Shown: positions 26,032-35,036 of the stretch, one piece after another | Layout of the letters: every line of letters starts with the position of its first letter | How positions within the stretch are numbered: the stretch's first letter is position 1 | Assembly: GCA_007693605.1 (NCBI GenBank) | Contig: REDG01000057.1 | Coordinates: 1-51,511 of the forward strand | Direction of reading: 5' to 3' | DNA from: Bradymonadales bacterium | GTDB taxonomy: Bacteria; Bdellovibrionota; UBA2394 | Length of the DNA stretch: 51,511 nucleotides | Program-made: the position numbers and the translations under genes | The notes under the pieces: model-generated | Told to the model about the DNA's origin: nothing | Databases searched by the model: none | Seen by the model: only the letters and a program-made list of their open reading frames with translations

Positions 26032-28113
26032 TCAATCCCCTCCCCTCCGATTTCTCAAACGCTGGGCCCATTTTTTTTGCCTAAAACCGGCAGTTCTCAA
26101 GCCAATCAAGGCCCAGAAAAAAACTAGAAACGAAAAAATCGATCCGCCCGTTAGGCTGGTAGCCATCAGCCGACAGGAATTCGTTCCCCCAAAGGCTTGT
26201 TCGAGTGACCTTGTTTTTAATGGCGTGGCCCCAAGCGCGGGAGGATCGTCTGAACTGAATTGAAGACTCTCGTCTACCACCTGCACACGAGCATAGTAGG
26301 TCTGAGAGTTGAAGGCGGGTGAGAAGCGAATGCTTCCAGTCCAAAACTTGAAATCGATGCGCACCGGCGACTGAATGCGAGACCCATCTTGCAAGACAAT
26401 CTCCCTTTCAAAGGCTGGCACTTCGTCCTCGCTACTAGGAAGACTCGCCAAATCTTCTTCACTCTCTGAAAGATGAAGATAAAAGTGCGACAAATCCCCT
26501 GGAGCTTCTTGTACTTGAAAGAAGACGCTGAAACTCTGATCCCCAAAGCCTGTACGAAAATTGATCACAGGCTTCGGAGGAGGATCGAAGACAAAACTCA
26601 CCGCCTCTCTACCTGAAACAACACCACCGGGATTCTCTCTCGCAAAGACCACAAGCTCGTGCCTACGATTTAATTTTACACCCAGGCTGGAAGTTGAGAT
26701 CTCGAAGACTTGATCTGCCTCAGAAGAATCCGGAGACAGATTCCGCATTAAAAAAGAAGAGCCCCAACTGTCTGAGGGAGTGGTGAAGCCCCCTTCTAGC
26801 GACTCCTCTTGAAAACGAAGATCCACCACAGCGGGCCGATCCACCTGAGCTCGAAATCGAATCCAAGGCGGCTCATAACTGAACTCAGTTAGATTGAGAA
26901 CGCTCCCCCGAGAGAAGCGGCCCAATCCGGTAGCATCCATAAGAGCGTAGGCGTAGCCCCCACTCACCCCCACCCAGCGGGGCATCAACCGATTCGGGCT
27001 CAACGAAAAACTAGCGGACGGGTTCTCTAGATCGGCCGTCGCCAAAGCGGTGTCTGCCACACTGTAAAGCTCAATCGGAGCCGACCCATTATCTGGGTCT
27101 TGCCTGAACAAGAGACTGCGAATGCTATTGGATTCTTCAATGCTTCCGAGCATGAGAATACGATCAGAATCAAAAGACCTCGTTCGAGCGACAGAGAAAT
27201 TCGAGAAATTCAATTCCACTACCCGACTAATGGGACCCGTTGTGACATCCGCCCTTCTCTCGAAGTTCAAAAGAAAGCTCGTCCCTCTGACAGAGCGAAT
27301 AATATTTCTCAAATCAAAATCTTCGTAGCTGCTTCCCAAAAACAAGGGACTACTGGCTTGAGCCAGGCTCGTGGAGTTTCTGAGATAGAGAACGATCTCC
27401 CCTTTAGTATCTTCTCGCTCATCTTCTGCAAGAATCAAAACTCGCTCTTCATTGCACAACAAGCCAATGGGTAAAAAATCTTCGGCCTGCCCTGAACCCA
27501 CAATCGCCTCCCAAAACACGGGCGAGCCCCCCACTTCTGAACTGCCTTGAATGACTCGAAGCCGGGTGTCGATCAAGTCGTCACCAATTTCAAGTAGGGC
27601 ATAGCGATTGTCGTTAATCTGACAACTGGCCAAAAGTTCTTTAGGCCGAGAAGAATCCTCTACAATCTCAAAATCGGACATTTTCTCAAGATCGAAGGCC
27701 GAGTTGAGTCGGTAGAAAGCCAACTCGCGAGTGGTGGCCACAACCAGTCGATTGTTTTGCTCAGACCAGAAGAGCCCGCGAACAAAGCCCAACGAAGACT
27801 GTTGAAAGAACCTCTTTCCACTCAAAACATCGAGAACAAAGAAGGAGCTGGAGTTCGCCCCGGCCAAGAAAACATAACGCCCCGAGGGGTGAATCGCAAG
27901 ATGCCGAAAGTCTTGAAGCGCAAGGTTCAGACCTGAACCCGCCTCTTGGATGAGATTCGTGCCGTCTTCGCTCAGAAAGTCGGCCACCCGAAAGCTCTCC
28001 CCAAATTTGCCGTGATACTCGAAGGCCTGAGCTTCAAGCCCGCTTGGCCAGCTCCCCTTTACGACGAGAGCAAAAAGACTGACGAAGACAAAGCTCCAGA
28101 ATTTGAATGGCAT
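26032..28113 (-). CDS. Exported beta-propeller protein with C-terminal membrane anchor
   Basis: 693 residues. A signal peptide (MPFKFWSFVFVSLFALVVKG) is followed by propeller-like repeats (residues 60-420; for example HLAIHPSGRYVFLAGANSSSFFVLD and RGLFWSEQNNRLVVATTRELAFYRL), then a fibronectin-like region (PPKPVINFRTGFGDQSFSVFF). The end is tripartite: Cys647, a membrane helix near 651-674, and an Arg/Lys-rich tail, which recalls MYXO-CTERM-type sorting signals. The start is fixed because no other start exists before the signal peptide. As a result the first 80 nt overlap the end of asd. Function unknown; a surface protein is likely. Confidence 0.72.
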   Translation of the reverse strand: MPFKFWSFVFVSLFALVVKGSWPSGLEAQAFEYHGKFGESFRVADFLSEDGTNLIQEAGSGLNLALQDFRHLAIHPSGRYVFLAGANSSSFFVLDVLSGKRFFQQSSLGFVRGLFWSEQNNRLVVATTRELAFYRLNSAFDLEKMSDFEIVEDSSRPKELLASCQINDNRYALLEIGDDLIDTRLRVIQGSSEVGGSPVFWEAIVGSGQAEDFLPIGLLCNEERVLILAEDEREDTKGEIVLYLRNSTSLAQASSPLFLGSSYEDFDLRNIIRSVRGTSFLLNFERRADVTTGPISRVVELNFSNFSVARTRSFDSDRILMLGSIEESNSIRSLLFRQDPDNGSAPIELYSVADTALATADLENPSASFSLSPNRLMPRWVGVSGGYAYALMDATGLGRFSRGSVLNLTEFSYEPPWIRFRAQVDRPAVVDLRFQEESLEGGFTTPSDSWGSSFLMRNLSPDSSEADQVFEISTSSLGVKLNRRHELVVFARENPGGVVSGREAVSFVFDPPPKPVINFRTGFGDQSFSVFFQVQEAPGDLSHFYLHLSESEEDLASLPSSEDEVPAFEREIVLQDGSRIQSPVRIDFKFWTGSIRFSPAFNSQTYYARVQVVDESLQFSSDDPPALGATPLKTRSLEQAFGGTNSCRLMATSLTGGSIFSFLVFFWALIGLRTAGFRQKKWAQRLRNRRGGD

Positions 28114-29098
28114 TGGTCGCAGCTCCCTTTCTTAAGTTATCGGCCACAGCCCAAATGGCAAGACCGTTCTCGACCGACGGATCTAGTCGAATCCTGCCTA
28201 CAAAGACCTCATCTCGGCCAGCCACATCAAAGGGAGTCGGGTAATGCCGTTCATTCGGATCATCCCAAACTTCTAGACCGGGCGCTTTACGGAGCAGCTC
28301 TCTGGCCTCTTCGACCGAAACGGGTCTAGCAAACTCCAGATTGAGAGACTCAGCATGTGAGATAAATGTGGGAACCCTGACGGCGGTCGCCACCATTCGA
28401 AGGTCGGGTCGGCCCAGAATCTTTCTCGACTCCTCGACCATCTTCAATTCTTCTCTTGTCGAGCCATCCTCTAAAAACAGATCGATCTGGGGAATGCAGT
28501 TGAAAGCAATCTGCTTGCTAAACTCTTTAATCAGAGGGGGTTGCCCTGCCAAGAGTTGCCCCACCTGGGTTTGCATTTCATCCATGGCTTCTTGGCCGGC
28601 GCCTGAAACAGACTGGTAGGTGGAAACCACCACCCGCTGAAGCCCAAATGCATCATCCAAGGGCTTCAAAACACAAAGCATCTGAATCGTCGAGCAGTTG
28701 GGGTTCGAGATGATCCCTCCCTCTCGCGCCATCTCGAGAGAGTCTGGGTTAATCTCTGGCACAATCAAAGGAACTTGGGGCTGCATTCGAAAGTGACTTG
28801 AGTTGTCGATCACCAGAGCGCCAGAGGCCGCCGCTTGAGGCGCGTACTCAGCCGCGATGCCCGCCGAGCATGCAAAGAGAACAAAATCAAAAGACTCCGT
28901 CTCAAAAACCTCCGGCCCCAACAGCTCCACCTCAAGCTCTTCGTCTCGAAAAGAAAGCTTTTGGCCCAAACTTCTTTCTGAAGCAAACAAGCGAGGCCGA
29001 CTCAGGGGCAGATTTCTCTCTTCGAGCACTTTGAGCATCTCGCGCCCGACCAAGCCCGAAGCGCCCACAATTGCGAGTTTAAGATTTTGGTTTCTCAT
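28034..29098 (-). CDS. asd: Aspartate-semialdehyde dehydrogenase
   Basis: 354 residues. The NADP-binding loop GASGLVGRE is at 12-20. The nucleophile Cys135 is in SNPNCSTIQM, the QSVSGAGQEAMDEM segment follows, and the catalytic His lies in RVPTFISHAESL. It makes aspartate semialdehyde for lysine, diaminopimelate, threonine and methionine, and so supplies peptidoglycan precursors. The family usually ends soon after GAATNAIQI. Here 18 extra residues (Arg/Lys-rich, ending GELAKRA) overlap the start of the propeller gene by 80 nt, which suggests translational coupling. Confidence 0.95.
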   Translation of the reverse strand: MRNQNLKLAIVGASGLVGREMLKVLEERNLPLSRPRLFASERSLGQKLSFRDEELEVELLGPEVFETESFDFVLFACSAGIAAEYAPQAAASGALVIDNSSHFRMQPQVPLIVPEINPDSLEMAREGGIISNPNCSTIQMLCVLKPLDDAFGLQRVVVSTYQSVSGAGQEAMDEMQTQVGQLLAGQPPLIKEFSKQIAFNCIPQIDLFLEDGSTREELKMVEESRKILGRPDLRMVATAVRVPTFISHAESLNLEFARPVSVEEARELLRKAPGLEVWDDPNERHYPTPFDVAGRDEVFVGRIRLDPSVENGLAIWAVADNLRKGAATNAIQILELCLRQSFCSRRKGELAKRA

Positions 29099-29168
29099 TT
29101 CGACTTCCTCAGAGTAACCTAAGAGGGATACAAAGATTGGGCAAGACAGACAAGGATAGAGATTTAAG

Positions 29169-29924
29169 ATGTTGAAAGTATTTATATTTTTAATGCTCCT
29201 TCTGGGCTTTTCTGTCGATTCGTCCGAGGCCTCTGGGCCCTCAGAGGACCTGCTTCAGCTTCGAAGGGGCCAGACGGATTTTTCAAGCTATGCTCAAGCC
29301 TACGGGGATGCCGTTTACTTTTCTGGCCTTCGGGCCCCGACCACATCAAAGCTACCAGGGCCGTGGCGCTTTTCAGCGCAAGCAGGAGCCTCCGTCTTTG
29401 ATGTGAATGATCCTGTTTTGATCGATATTTCTCCTCCAGGCGATGATGACCTGCGAAGAGTGAGTGACGGCTATAAGAGTGTCTCGGCTAAATTTGGAAT
29501 GAGCTTTCCTTTAGGCTTTCAACTCGATCTCGGCGTTTCACATGTGCTCACACAAATCTCCTCGACCAGCCTTCAGGCGCATCTAAACTTTCAGGCCTTT
29601 GACTTTGCCAATGTGGTATACACCGACATGGTGCCAAGCATTTCTTTCTCGACAAGCTTCCTCTACAACTTGGCCGGTGCAAACACCTACGGCCTCAGCG
29701 CACAAATGTTGTTGGGAAGCTACCATCGCAATTGGCTCGCTCAGGTGAATTATATTTTGCAGCTGTCTCGAATTAGCCTGACGGGTGTCTCTCCGAACTA
29801 CTCCTATTTCAGGCTGCGACACGGGCTCTCATCCACATGGCCGCTCTACGAGGGCTTGAGTTTGACAAGCCTTCTCTTCTTTCCCCGAGTCGAGGCGGGG
29901 GTCTCTCTCGGGTATTTGTTTTAG
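29169..29924 (+). CDS. Putative outer-membrane beta-barrel protein
   Basis: 251 residues. A signal peptide (MLKVFIFLMLLLGFSVDSSEA) is followed by alternating strands such as WRFSAQAGASVFDV, SVSAKFGMSFPLGFQLDLGVSHVL and GLSAQMLLGSYHRNWLAQVNYIL. It ends in VSLGYLF, with the terminal Phe that marks barrels handled by the BAM machinery. Spacing suggests 8-12 strands. No family is recognised. It is divergent from asd, with a 70-nt gap, and convergent with dacB. Confidence 0.7.
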   Translation: MLKVFIFLMLLLGFSVDSSEASGPSEDLLQLRRGQTDFSSYAQAYGDAVYFSGLRAPTTSKLPGPWRFSAQAGASVFDVNDPVLIDISPPGDDDLRRVSDGYKSVSAKFGMSFPLGFQLDLGVSHVLTQISSTSLQAHLNFQAFDFANVVYTDMVPSISFSTSFLYNLAGANTYGLSAQMLLGSYHRNWLAQVNYILQLSRISLTGVSPNYSYFRLRHGLSSTWPLYEGLSLTSLLFFPRVEAGVSLGYLF

Positions 29925-29938
29925 AAACTCCTGAAGCT

Positions 29939-31372
29939 TCATCGTGACTGTAAGATGCGAGAGATGATCTGATCTTCAATTCGAGACCAGCGCGCCAGAT
30001 CACAGCTCGTACAATTTAAAAACAGAGCCATTGCCAAGCGCCCTTCTGTCGGGTGCTCTAGATATCCTGCAATACTTCTGACATTCGCCAAAGATCCTGT
30101 CTTCAACCGCCCCTTAAAACTGTGCTGAGGCAATCTTGTTCGAGTCGTGCCGTCTAATCCCAAGATTGCGAGAGTCGAAAGAAACTCCGGAAAGTAATCC
30201 CTCTCTCCCATCCTCGACAAAAACGAGGTCATGGATGAGGTCTTCACTCTTGAGCTTCGTGACAACCCAGAGGCGTTCTCTAAACGAAAGTCTTCATCTT
30301 TGAGACTCCAACTCGACAGACAGGCAGACAAAAGCCGTTGTGACTTTTCAAGACTTGCAGGCAATCCGAAGCGATTCGCCCCCGCGGCCAAGAGCGCCAT
30401 TTCTGAGCCGAAATTCGTCGAAAGCTTGTTGATATCCACTAGGAGCCGACTGATATCTGTCGACCGATGAGTCCAAAGACTTGTCGCGTTTACACGAGAG
30501 TTGCTGAAAGCGAACTCCCCATTCCACTGAACACCCAAAAGCTCTAAGTTGTACTTCAAAAGCCGAGCAAAACTCTCGTAGGGATTCACCAATGAGCGGT
30601 AGTAGGCCCGCACTTGGTCAGAACGGCCGATCTGACCCGAAAGAATGAGTTTAGCCTCTGTCGGGCGATAGTCTAATCGAGTCCGACTCCCGTTGAGTCG
30701 GCCGTTGATCATCGTCAGCCGATTGGTGACTTCTAGCTCGATGGCTTGATGAGGAATGACACTCACCCGAGGCCTCGGCTCTTGCGGATAAATCCAGACA
30801 GAGAAGGCGTTGTGATTGATGGGAGCCGCCGTCGCTGGCGCGCTAAAGGCTCTTCCAAGATCTCCCTCAAAGCCTTCAAAAATCTGAAGGCTCGGCCGCC
30901 CAAGATAACTCACATCAAAAACAAGCTTTCCTGTAATCTCTTTGATTCCGAAAACATGTCTTAACTTCTCAGAAGCCATCTTTAGATCTTCAATCACAAA
31001 ACTAAAGTCTCCACTCCCCCGCAGGACAAGATCTCCCTGAAGCTTTCCCTCTGCCGACAAAGAGCCGCGATAAGCCCACTCCGTCTCAAAGCGAAAATCG
31101 GGGCCGAGTTCTTCAAGAGTGCAAGCGGATGAAACCAGTTTGGCCACACTGGCCGGACTGAACAACTGTGCTGAGCGAATCGAGACCAATTCGTCTCCGT
31201 TCATTCGCCTGAGCGAAAAGGAAGCGTTTTCGCCATAGGGGCTGAGCGCAGAGGAAACCGCCCGAAGCAGTTCGTTCGCCTTGAAGCCTGACTCGGCCCC
31301 CTCAGAATAGACATCCTTCGACAAAAGACTCCACAAACAGAGCCCCACCAATCCCGCAATCGAGTTCCTCAT
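29939..31372 (-). CDS. dacB: D-alanyl-D-alanine carboxypeptidase/endopeptidase, PBP4 type
   Basis: 477 residues, peptidase family S13. A signal peptide is followed by the SxxK motif in SPASVAKL (acylating Ser), the SxN motif as STN in KLSTNFGSEMALLA, the conserved ENASGLSRSSRV segment, and the KTG triad in GRLKTGSL. The long insertion between SxxK and SxN (RGSGDFSFVIEDL, and strands to about residue 260) is typical of PBP4. It trims or cleaves peptidoglycan peptides in the periplasm. The last Cys pair (NCTSCDLARW) is unusual but not in the active site. Confidence 0.92.
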   Translation of the reverse strand: MRNSIAGLVGLCLWSLLSKDVYSEGAESGFKANELLRAVSSALSPYGENASFSLRRMNGDELVSIRSAQLFSPASVAKLVSSACTLEELGPDFRFETEWAYRGSLSAEGKLQGDLVLRGSGDFSFVIEDLKMASEKLRHVFGIKEITGKLVFDVSYLGRPSLQIFEGFEGDLGRAFSAPATAAPINHNAFSVWIYPQEPRPRVSVIPHQAIELEVTNRLTMINGRLNGSRTRLDYRPTEAKLILSGQIGRSDQVRAYYRSLVNPYESFARLLKYNLELLGVQWNGEFAFSNSRVNATSLWTHRSTDISRLLVDINKLSTNFGSEMALLAAGANRFGLPASLEKSQRLLSACLSSWSLKDEDFRLENASGLSRSSRVKTSSMTSFLSRMGERDYFPEFLSTLAILGLDGTTRTRLPQHSFKGRLKTGSLANVRSIAGYLEHPTEGRLAMALFLNCTSCDLARWSRIEDQIISRILQSR

Positions 31373-31468
31373 AGGGCCGATACTAGCAAAAAGCGAATCA
31401 AAACACAGTATTGGATTTGAAGGGCCTTGTAGATTTACAAGCTGAAAAAAGACTTTTATGGTCCGCCT

Positions 31469-32194
31469 ATGCCTCGAATTGACGGACGATCAGCAAACGA
31501 CCTAAGACCCATTCGATTTATTCCCGGAGTTCAGCGCGATCCACTCGGTAGTGTGCTGGTGGAGTGGGGAGACACCAAGGTGATCTGCTCGGCCAGTGTG
31601 GATGAAAAGCTCCCTCCTTGGATGCAAGGTCAGAATCGTGGCTGGATCACTGCCGAATACAGCATGCTCCCCGGAAGTTCAGATCGAAGAATTCAACGAG
31701 AACGGGCCCGAAACAGTGGCCGCACCCAAGAAATTCAGCGCCTGATTGGCAGGAGCCTGCGAGCCTGTATTCAACTCGAAAATTTGGGACCAAGAACCAT
31801 CATTTTTGATTGTGATGTGTTGCAAGCCGACGGGGGGACTCGAGTGGCATCGATCACCGGATCTTATCTAGCCCTCCGGTTGGCCTTAGCCAAACTGGTC
31901 GAGTTGAATCGGCTCAAAACCCTCCCGCCGACGAATATGTTGGCCGCAATCTCTGTTGGCAAACTCTCTGGAGAGTGCTTGTGCGATTTGAACTACCACG
32001 AGGACGCTCGGGCAGAAGTAGACGCTAATGTGGTCATGAACGATCGCGGGGAGTTTATCGAAATGCAGGCGACGGCAGAAGACGGAGCCTTTCGCTTGGA
32101 GGAGTGGAATCAACTTTTAGAGAGCGCTCAAGCCGCTTGCCGGCAAATCTTTCAGATCCAAAAGAAAACTCTGGAGGACTGGAAGCTCGAATGA
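31469..32194 (+). CDS. rph: Ribonuclease PH
   Basis: 241 residues, the normal size. Family motifs are RPIRFIPGVQRDPLGSVLVEWGDTKVIC at the N-terminus, the RNA-contact stretch GSSDRRIQRERARNSGRTQEIQRLIGRSLRA, and the phosphate site region CDVLQADGGTRVASITGSYLAL. It is a phosphorolytic 3' exonuclease that matures tRNA 3' ends and helps degrade structured RNA. The stop overlaps the ATG of the next gene (ATGA), the common rph-rdgB arrangement. An inverted repeat CTTGTA/TACAAG at 31426-31441 lies in the leader and might be an operator. Confidence 0.96.
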   Translation: MPRIDGRSANDLRPIRFIPGVQRDPLGSVLVEWGDTKVICSASVDEKLPPWMQGQNRGWITAEYSMLPGSSDRRIQRERARNSGRTQEIQRLIGRSLRACIQLENLGPRTIIFDCDVLQADGGTRVASITGSYLALRLALAKLVELNRLKTLPPTNMLAAISVGKLSGECLCDLNYHEDARAEVDANVVMNDRGEFIEMQATAEDGAFRLEEWNQLLESAQAACRQIFQIQKKTLEDWKLE

Positions 32195-32814
32195 TCGTTC
32201 TTGCGAGCCTGAATGAAGGCAAGATTCGGGAGTTCAAATCTCTTTTAGGCCCAAAGCTTCTTTCAATTTTTGACTTAGACCCCAAGTTTCAGCTGCCCGA
32301 AGAAACTGGGGGCAGCTATCACGAAAATGCTTATCTGAAGGCGAGAGCGGTGGCTGAAAGATTCAAGCTTCCGAGTCTTGCAGATGATTCTGGATTTGAA
32401 GTGGAAGCCTTGGGGGGCAGGCCTGGCCTCTACTCTGCACGATACGGCGGAAAAGAATTGAGTTTCTCTGAGAGAATTGAGCTTCTATTGAATGAGATGA
32501 AAAATGTCACAGATCGTAAGGCGGCCTTTGTCTGCGTTCTTTGCCTTGTGCTGCCTGAATCATTCGAGCCAGAATATTTCGAGGGGCGGGTTCAGGGACG
32601 GCTTCTTCTCGAAGCCCGTGGAAGCATGGGCTTTGGTTACGATCCTGTTTTTCAAGCGAATTCAATGGATAAAAGTTTCGCCGAAATTTCAGAAGAACTC
32701 AAAAGTCAGATCTCTCACCGAGCCAAGGCTATCGAAGCAGCGAACTCGAGGATTCAAGACTTGATCGCATCTGCGCCATCAGCTGCTCAATCTGGTCTCG
32801 ATCATTCGCACTAA
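32191..32814 (+). CDS. rdgB: XTP/dITP diphosphatase (RdgB/HAM1)
   Basis: 207 residues from the ATG that overlaps the rph stop. The frame is open further upstream, but the start MIVLASLNEGKIREF is the family N-terminus. Other motifs are ETGGSYHENAYLKARA, LADDSGFEVEALGGRPGLYSARY (catalytic Asp and metal site), GFGYDPVF, and ISHRAKAIEA. It removes deaminated purine nucleotides (ITP, XTP, dITP) from the pool. The last 25 residues go past the usual family end, and the final 86 nt overlap the convergent TPR gene. Confidence 0.95.
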   Translation: MIVLASLNEGKIREFKSLLGPKLLSIFDLDPKFQLPEETGGSYHENAYLKARAVAERFKLPSLADDSGFEVEALGGRPGLYSARYGGKELSFSERIELLLNEMKNVTDRKAAFVCVLCLVLPESFEPEYFEGRVQGRLLLEARGSMGFGYDPVFQANSMDKSFAEISEELKSQISHRAKAIEAANSRIQDLIASAPSAAQSGLDHSH

Positions 32815-34720
32815 CATCCAAACGAAGATAGCCTTCAAAAGACTCGATCGCTTTGGGGAAATCTCTTGAATAAAAGTGAACCAAACCTAGACTTCGATAG
32901 ATTTGAGAGTTGGCCTTATCGAGAGCCCTTGCCGCCTCAAAACTCTCTCTCGCCTCATGGTAACGCCGAGTATGAAAAAAGGCATTTCCTAGATGTAGAT
33001 GAGCAGACAAATGATCGGGGTCAAGCTCGATCAAGCTTTCAAACTTTTTGATGGCCTCAAGGTATTGAGACTGCCGTAGATGGGCGGCCCCCTGTCGATA
33101 CAGCATCGAGATCATGGCTTGCCTTGCAATCTCCTCTTGAGAAGGCTCGTCTGCCTTCAGTTCAGTCGGAGACGGCAGTCTTTGGCTTTGCAACTCATTG
33201 GGCTTCGCAGCTCCTGGCTCGATGGCTTCGTCCGCTGGCACCGGATCAGCCGGAACTGAAGCGACTTCAGTCGTCGAATCTTCTGTCGAAGAGCGTTCTT
33301 GTGAGAGTTCCGTCTTAGGCTCTCCTGTTGAAGACGGAAGTCTCTCGCTAGTTTGATCACTCACCAACAAGTCTTCGATGGACTTGGGGGCCAGGCCTGC
33401 TGGCGGAAGATCGAGAGGGCGCAGACCATATTCAGAGTCAAGTCGATCAATAGAGACCAAAGAGGCTCGGGCAAAGTCTCTCGTATTAAAGTATCCGACA
33501 AAGGCAAAGACAAGAGCCAGCACGGCAACGAAAGAGACGATGGCCGTCGGACGCGATTGAGAATTCAAACGAAGAAATCCAAAAGCTCGACTCTTAAAAT
33601 CGATTTTCTTGGTGACTTCACTCTCTTCGCGACGGGGAGCTTCATCAAAAACTTGAAGCGAAAGGCTTTCTGACTCAGAGAGGGTGGTAGTTGGAATCTC
33701 GAACACTCCGTCCGCAGCCCAGATATTATCGTCCACAGGGGCGCGGTTCTTCTCTATCAAATCGATCTCTGCACCAGAGAGGGCCTGCTCGATCTCAGAC
33801 CGACGAAAAACTTCTGTGTCATGCAGTTCGGCCGTCTTTTGGTTTCCAATCGGGCTCGTCTGAAAATAGCGAAGAGCCAGAAAGTTGATAAAGCTCTTAA
33901 CAAAGTCCTCAAAACCGAGTGCTTTTGACATAGGAAGCTCAATGAAGATCTCCCTTTCTCCAAAAATCCACTCTAAAGAACTGCCTCCCTTTCGCTCCTC
34001 AAACTCTGTCTGAAAGTAACGATCAGATTTCAAAATTCTTGGCTGGTTGAGACAGCGATTAAACTCTATGGGGTCCTTAAAATAGAGATCATTTAACAGA
34101 CTCACCTTTGGCAGGCGAAAGAAGGGGGAATCAATCTTAAGGCTCCATTGATTCAAGCAATTGGGACAGGTCACTTGAATCGTCTGCGCATCTACGACCT
34201 CCGCATCGCCAGCGAAGACGCTCTTGCAGGCAAAACACTCAATCTCTCCGGATAACATGGACAAAGCGGGATGGTCATGGGCCTCCATAAGACCCTGCTC
34301 TCGAACGACCCACTCCAGTTCGACAAACTTTCGGTGCTGCCTGGAGCCAGCAATGGGAATCTCGACGGTCTGAGCAATGCGCCAGAAGCTTTCAAAGAGA
34401 AAGCCTCGGCTCTGAGGAATTCGAAGGGGAATGTAACAGGTGTTCGTATCAAAATTACCCGTGGAAAGCTCGACCAGGGCGCGAAAGCGAAGGAAATCTG
34501 CACTCTTTAGCCCACACTCTTGGAAAAAGGACTCAACCGGATGACAAGCGATATCCGTAATCGTTTTGGTGCTGGTTTTGTCATCTGAAGACTGGCTCAT
34601 CCTTCCACAAAAACACTTCAACAACTGTGCCATCAAAGAGAGCTCAGAATCCCCCAATGGAGCTTCATATCGGGGGTCCCAAACCCAACTCTGCAAAAAC
34701 TGCAGGCCAATCTGACCCAA
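32729..34720 (-). CDS. Zinc-ribbon/transmembrane/TPR protein
   Basis: 663 residues from TTG 34720; ATGs at 34633 and 34600 are alternatives and no start has a clear ribosome site. A zinc ribbon is at 162-188 (CFAC...CPNC). One membrane helix is at about 391-411, followed by a Ser/Pro/Glu-rich linker (420-540). Three TPR repeats at about 550-650 include YLEAIKKFESLIELDPDHLSAHLHLGNAFF. The topology suggests a cytoplasmic zinc part and periplasmic TPRs. Architectures like this occur in motility and envelope complexes of myxobacteria and Bdellovibrio, but I cannot name it. The 3' end overlaps rdgB. Confidence 0.68.
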   Translation of the reverse strand: MGQIGLQFLQSWVWDPRYEAPLGDSELSLMAQLLKCFCGRMSQSSDDKTSTKTITDIACHPVESFFQECGLKSADFLRFRALVELSTGNFDTNTCYIPLRIPQSRGFLFESFWRIAQTVEIPIAGSRQHRKFVELEWVVREQGLMEAHDHPALSMLSGEIECFACKSVFAGDAEVVDAQTIQVTCPNCLNQWSLKIDSPFFRLPKVSLLNDLYFKDPIEFNRCLNQPRILKSDRYFQTEFEERKGGSSLEWIFGEREIFIELPMSKALGFEDFVKSFINFLALRYFQTSPIGNQKTAELHDTEVFRRSEIEQALSGAEIDLIEKNRAPVDDNIWAADGVFEIPTTTLSESESLSLQVFDEAPRREESEVTKKIDFKSRAFGFLRLNSQSRPTAIVSFVAVLALVFAFVGYFNTRDFARASLVSIDRLDSEYGLRPLDLPPAGLAPKSIEDLLVSDQTSERLPSSTGEPKTELSQERSSTEDSTTEVASVPADPVPADEAIEPGAAKPNELQSQRLPSPTELKADEPSQEEIARQAMISMLYRQGAAHLRQSQYLEAIKKFESLIELDPDHLSAHLHLGNAFFHTRRYHEARESFEAARALDKANSQIYRSLGLVHFYSRDFPKAIESFEGYLRLDVSANDRDQIEQLMAQMRSSLESSSSLLR

Positions 34721-34756
34721 ACTGCGGCCAGTGAGCTTATCTACCCGAACTTTTTT

Positions 34757-34812
34757 CAGCCGGGGTCAGCCGGGGTCGGGAGACGGAAGTGCCAGACTAG
34801 TGGTCCAACCGG
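34757..34812. repeat. Second dispersed repeat family, fullest copy
   Basis: A tandem 10-mer CAGCCGGGGT (34757-34766 and 34767-34776) leads into GGGGTCGGGAGACGGAAGTG continuing CCAGACTAGTGGTCCAACCGG, ending at 34812. The first 30 nt of the GGGGTC unit match 39832-39861 in inverted orientation at 28 of 30 positions. The last 16 nt match 51189-51204, also inverted. It lies in the 541-nt gene-free stretch before the HNH gene. Confidence 0.75.
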
Positions 34813-34852
34813 TAAATTGTTTCATTTTCTCAACTGCCACTCCCTCATTCCT

Positions 34853-34903
34853 CCCCAAAAAGTTAAAATAAGTTTTTAGGGGACTTATTTTTACTTTTTG
34901 GGG
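34853..34903. repeat. Covarying hairpin 1 upstream of HNH gene
   Basis: CCCCAAAAAGTTAAAATAAGT at 34853-34873 pairs with the arm at 34883-34903 (20 of 21 pairs, one T-T mismatch) around the 9-nt loop TTTTAGGGG. It is followed by a further G. The same loop type and stem recur 140 nt downstream with a compensating base change. No coding gene overlaps it. Confidence 0.85.
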
Positions 34904-34999
34904 GACGGGCCCACCTATCGCATTGAGGCCTCAAACTGATTACCGCAGCGGAAGTGATTTTTTTGACAAATGAGATGTCGGTGCAGCTGTATTTCATAG

Positions 35000-35036
35000 A
35001 AAACAAAATGAGTTTTTAAGGGACTCATTTTGTTTT
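35000..35036. repeat. Covarying hairpin 2 upstream of HNH gene
   Basis: AAAACAAAATGAGT at 35000-35013 pairs perfectly with ACTCATTTTGTTTT at 35023-35036 around the 9-nt loop TTTTAAGGG. TTGGGGG follows. Against hairpin 1 the inner stem AAAATAAGT/ACTTATTTT becomes AAAATGAGT/ACTCATTTT, an A-T to G-C swap that keeps pairing. The rest of the 34721-35261 gap, apart from the repeat at 34757-34812, is AT-rich DNA without a recognisable gene. A possible TTGACG near 35089 could be part of the HNH promoter. Confidence 0.85.
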
